Assembly: GCA_965656445.1 (NCBI GenBank)
Contig: CBFHKO010000014.1
Span: forward strand, 1 to 51,156
Direction of reading: 5' to 3'
Length of the DNA stretch: 51,156 bases
Source: JAHEJA01 sp965656445
Lineage (GTDB): Bacteria; Pseudomonadota; Alphaproteobacteria; Rhodobacterales; Rhodobacteraceae
The position numbers were made by a program, and so were the translations under genes. Shown in pieces: positions 50,831 through 51,156 of this stretch. Under the pieces are notes generated by a model that did not search any database, had not been told where the DNA came from, and saw nothing but the letters and a program-made list of their open reading frames with translations. Numbering within the stretch: position 1 is the stretch's first letter; the number at the start of each line of letters is the position of its first letter.

Positions 50831-51156
50831 ATGGGTGTTTGGAATTTCGTTAAATCCGCAGGCAAATCTTTGTTCGGCGGAAAAGGGGCAGCGTCAGAAG
50901 CGGCTCTAATGCAAGAGGTCGCAGATCTTGGACTATCCTCCGATGACGTTAAGATCAGTTTAGAGGGTGACAAAGTTAAAGTTGACGGTGGTGAAAACCT
51001 ATCCCCAGAGCAAAAAGAAAAGCTCATTCTAGCGGTTGGTAACGTTGAAGGCGTGGCCGAAGTAGAAGCTGACTTGGACGATCCGTCGTTCCACACAGTT
51101 GAAAAGGGTGACACCCTCTGGGCAATCGCATCCAAAACTTTGGGAAATGGCGCGCG
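50831..51156 (+). CDS. BON-LysM protein, Kbp/YgaU-like, N-terminal part (cut by window edge)
   Basis: ATG 50831 opens MGVWNFVKSAGKSLFGGKGA with no stop before the window end. A BON-like domain (about residues 25-85: DDVKISLEGDKVKVDGGENL, VGNVEGVAEVEADL) is followed by the start of a LysM domain, FHTVEKGDTLWAIASKTLG. This order is that of E. coli Kbp (YgaU), a cytosolic potassium-binding protein. AGGGAG lies 9 bp upstream. About 108 residues are visible and perhaps 40 are missing. Confidence 0.85.
   Translation, partial: MGVWNFVKSAGKSLFGGKGAASEAALMQEVADLGLSSDDVKISLEGDKVKVDGGENLSPEQKEKLILAVGNVEGVAEVEADLDDPSFHTVEKGDTLWAIASKTLGNGA

Noticed and set aside
1..51156. tRNA, rRNA, CRISPR arrays, insertion sequences, prophage
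   Set aside because: Read through for cloverleaf arms, regular spacer repeats, transposase motifs and terminal inverted repeats; none was found that I could support.

Overview
The window looks like a chromosomal segment of a marine Rhodobacterales (Roseobacter-group) alphaproteobacterium of moderate GC. The evidence is gene content and order: a regB / senC-regA / ahcY redox-regulator locus, a divL-tsaE-amgK-murU-addB-addA-trxA run on the minus strand, a bacterial ALDH16-type dehydrogenase beside deoC, a TPP-riboswitch thiBPQ operon and a sitABCD-type metal transporter behind a Mur-like palindrome. No species can be named. I see no phage, insertion sequence, CRISPR array, tRNA or rRNA; nearly all of it is compact housekeeping sequence.

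Layout. 1-5.6 kb: rpe (cut by the window edge), a LOG-family protein, dapD, a LuxR-type HTH protein interrupted by a 95-N assembly gap with identical 82-bp flanks, a small conserved protein coupled to a HAD phosphatase, a small membrane protein and a Tat-type YHS protein. 5.8-10.9 kb: dapE, a DUF2064 transferase, rnr and a lytic transglycosylase, closely spaced on the plus strand. 10.9-14.2 kb: deoC-ALDH16 (minus strand). 14.3-18.2 kb: sitABCD. 18.2-19.4 kb: class II aldolase-like and VOC proteins. 19.6-22.4 kb: amn, an HU protein and an EamA transporter. 22.5-24.2 kb: aroC and a small secreted orphan. 24.4-27.7 kb: TPP riboswitch and thiBPQ. 27.7-31.9 kb: an MFS transporter, then hslV - membrane protein - hslU with 4-bp overlaps. 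32-34.5 kb: a PLP enzyme and an asparagine-synthase-like gene broken by one in-frame TGA. 34.6-45 kb: trxA, addA, addB, murU-like, amgK-like, tsaE and a PAS-only DivL-like protein with a perfect TTAA-N7-TTAA CtrA-type box upstream. 45-51 kb: regB, senC, regA, a 45-residue CxC protein coupled to a DoxX membrane protein, an HD hydrolase, ahcY, and the start of a BON-LysM protein.

How the genes connect. dapD and dapE serve the succinylase branch of diaminopimelate/lysine synthesis. deoC plus ALDH16 suggest deoxyribose-phosphate breakdown with oxidation of the aldehyde product. The AmgK/MurU-like pair suggests recycling of MurNAc into UDP-MurNAc. AddAB handles double-strand breaks. RegB-RegA with SenC links respiratory redox state to transcription. 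The DivL-like protein with its CtrA box points to the CckA-ChpT-CtrA network. The least explained items are the short CxC protein upstream of DoxX, the SitC permease with a DtxR-like C-terminus, the membrane gene embedded between hslV and hslU, the uncharacterised C-terminal domain of the LuxR-type protein, and the PLP/asparagine-synthase-like pair.
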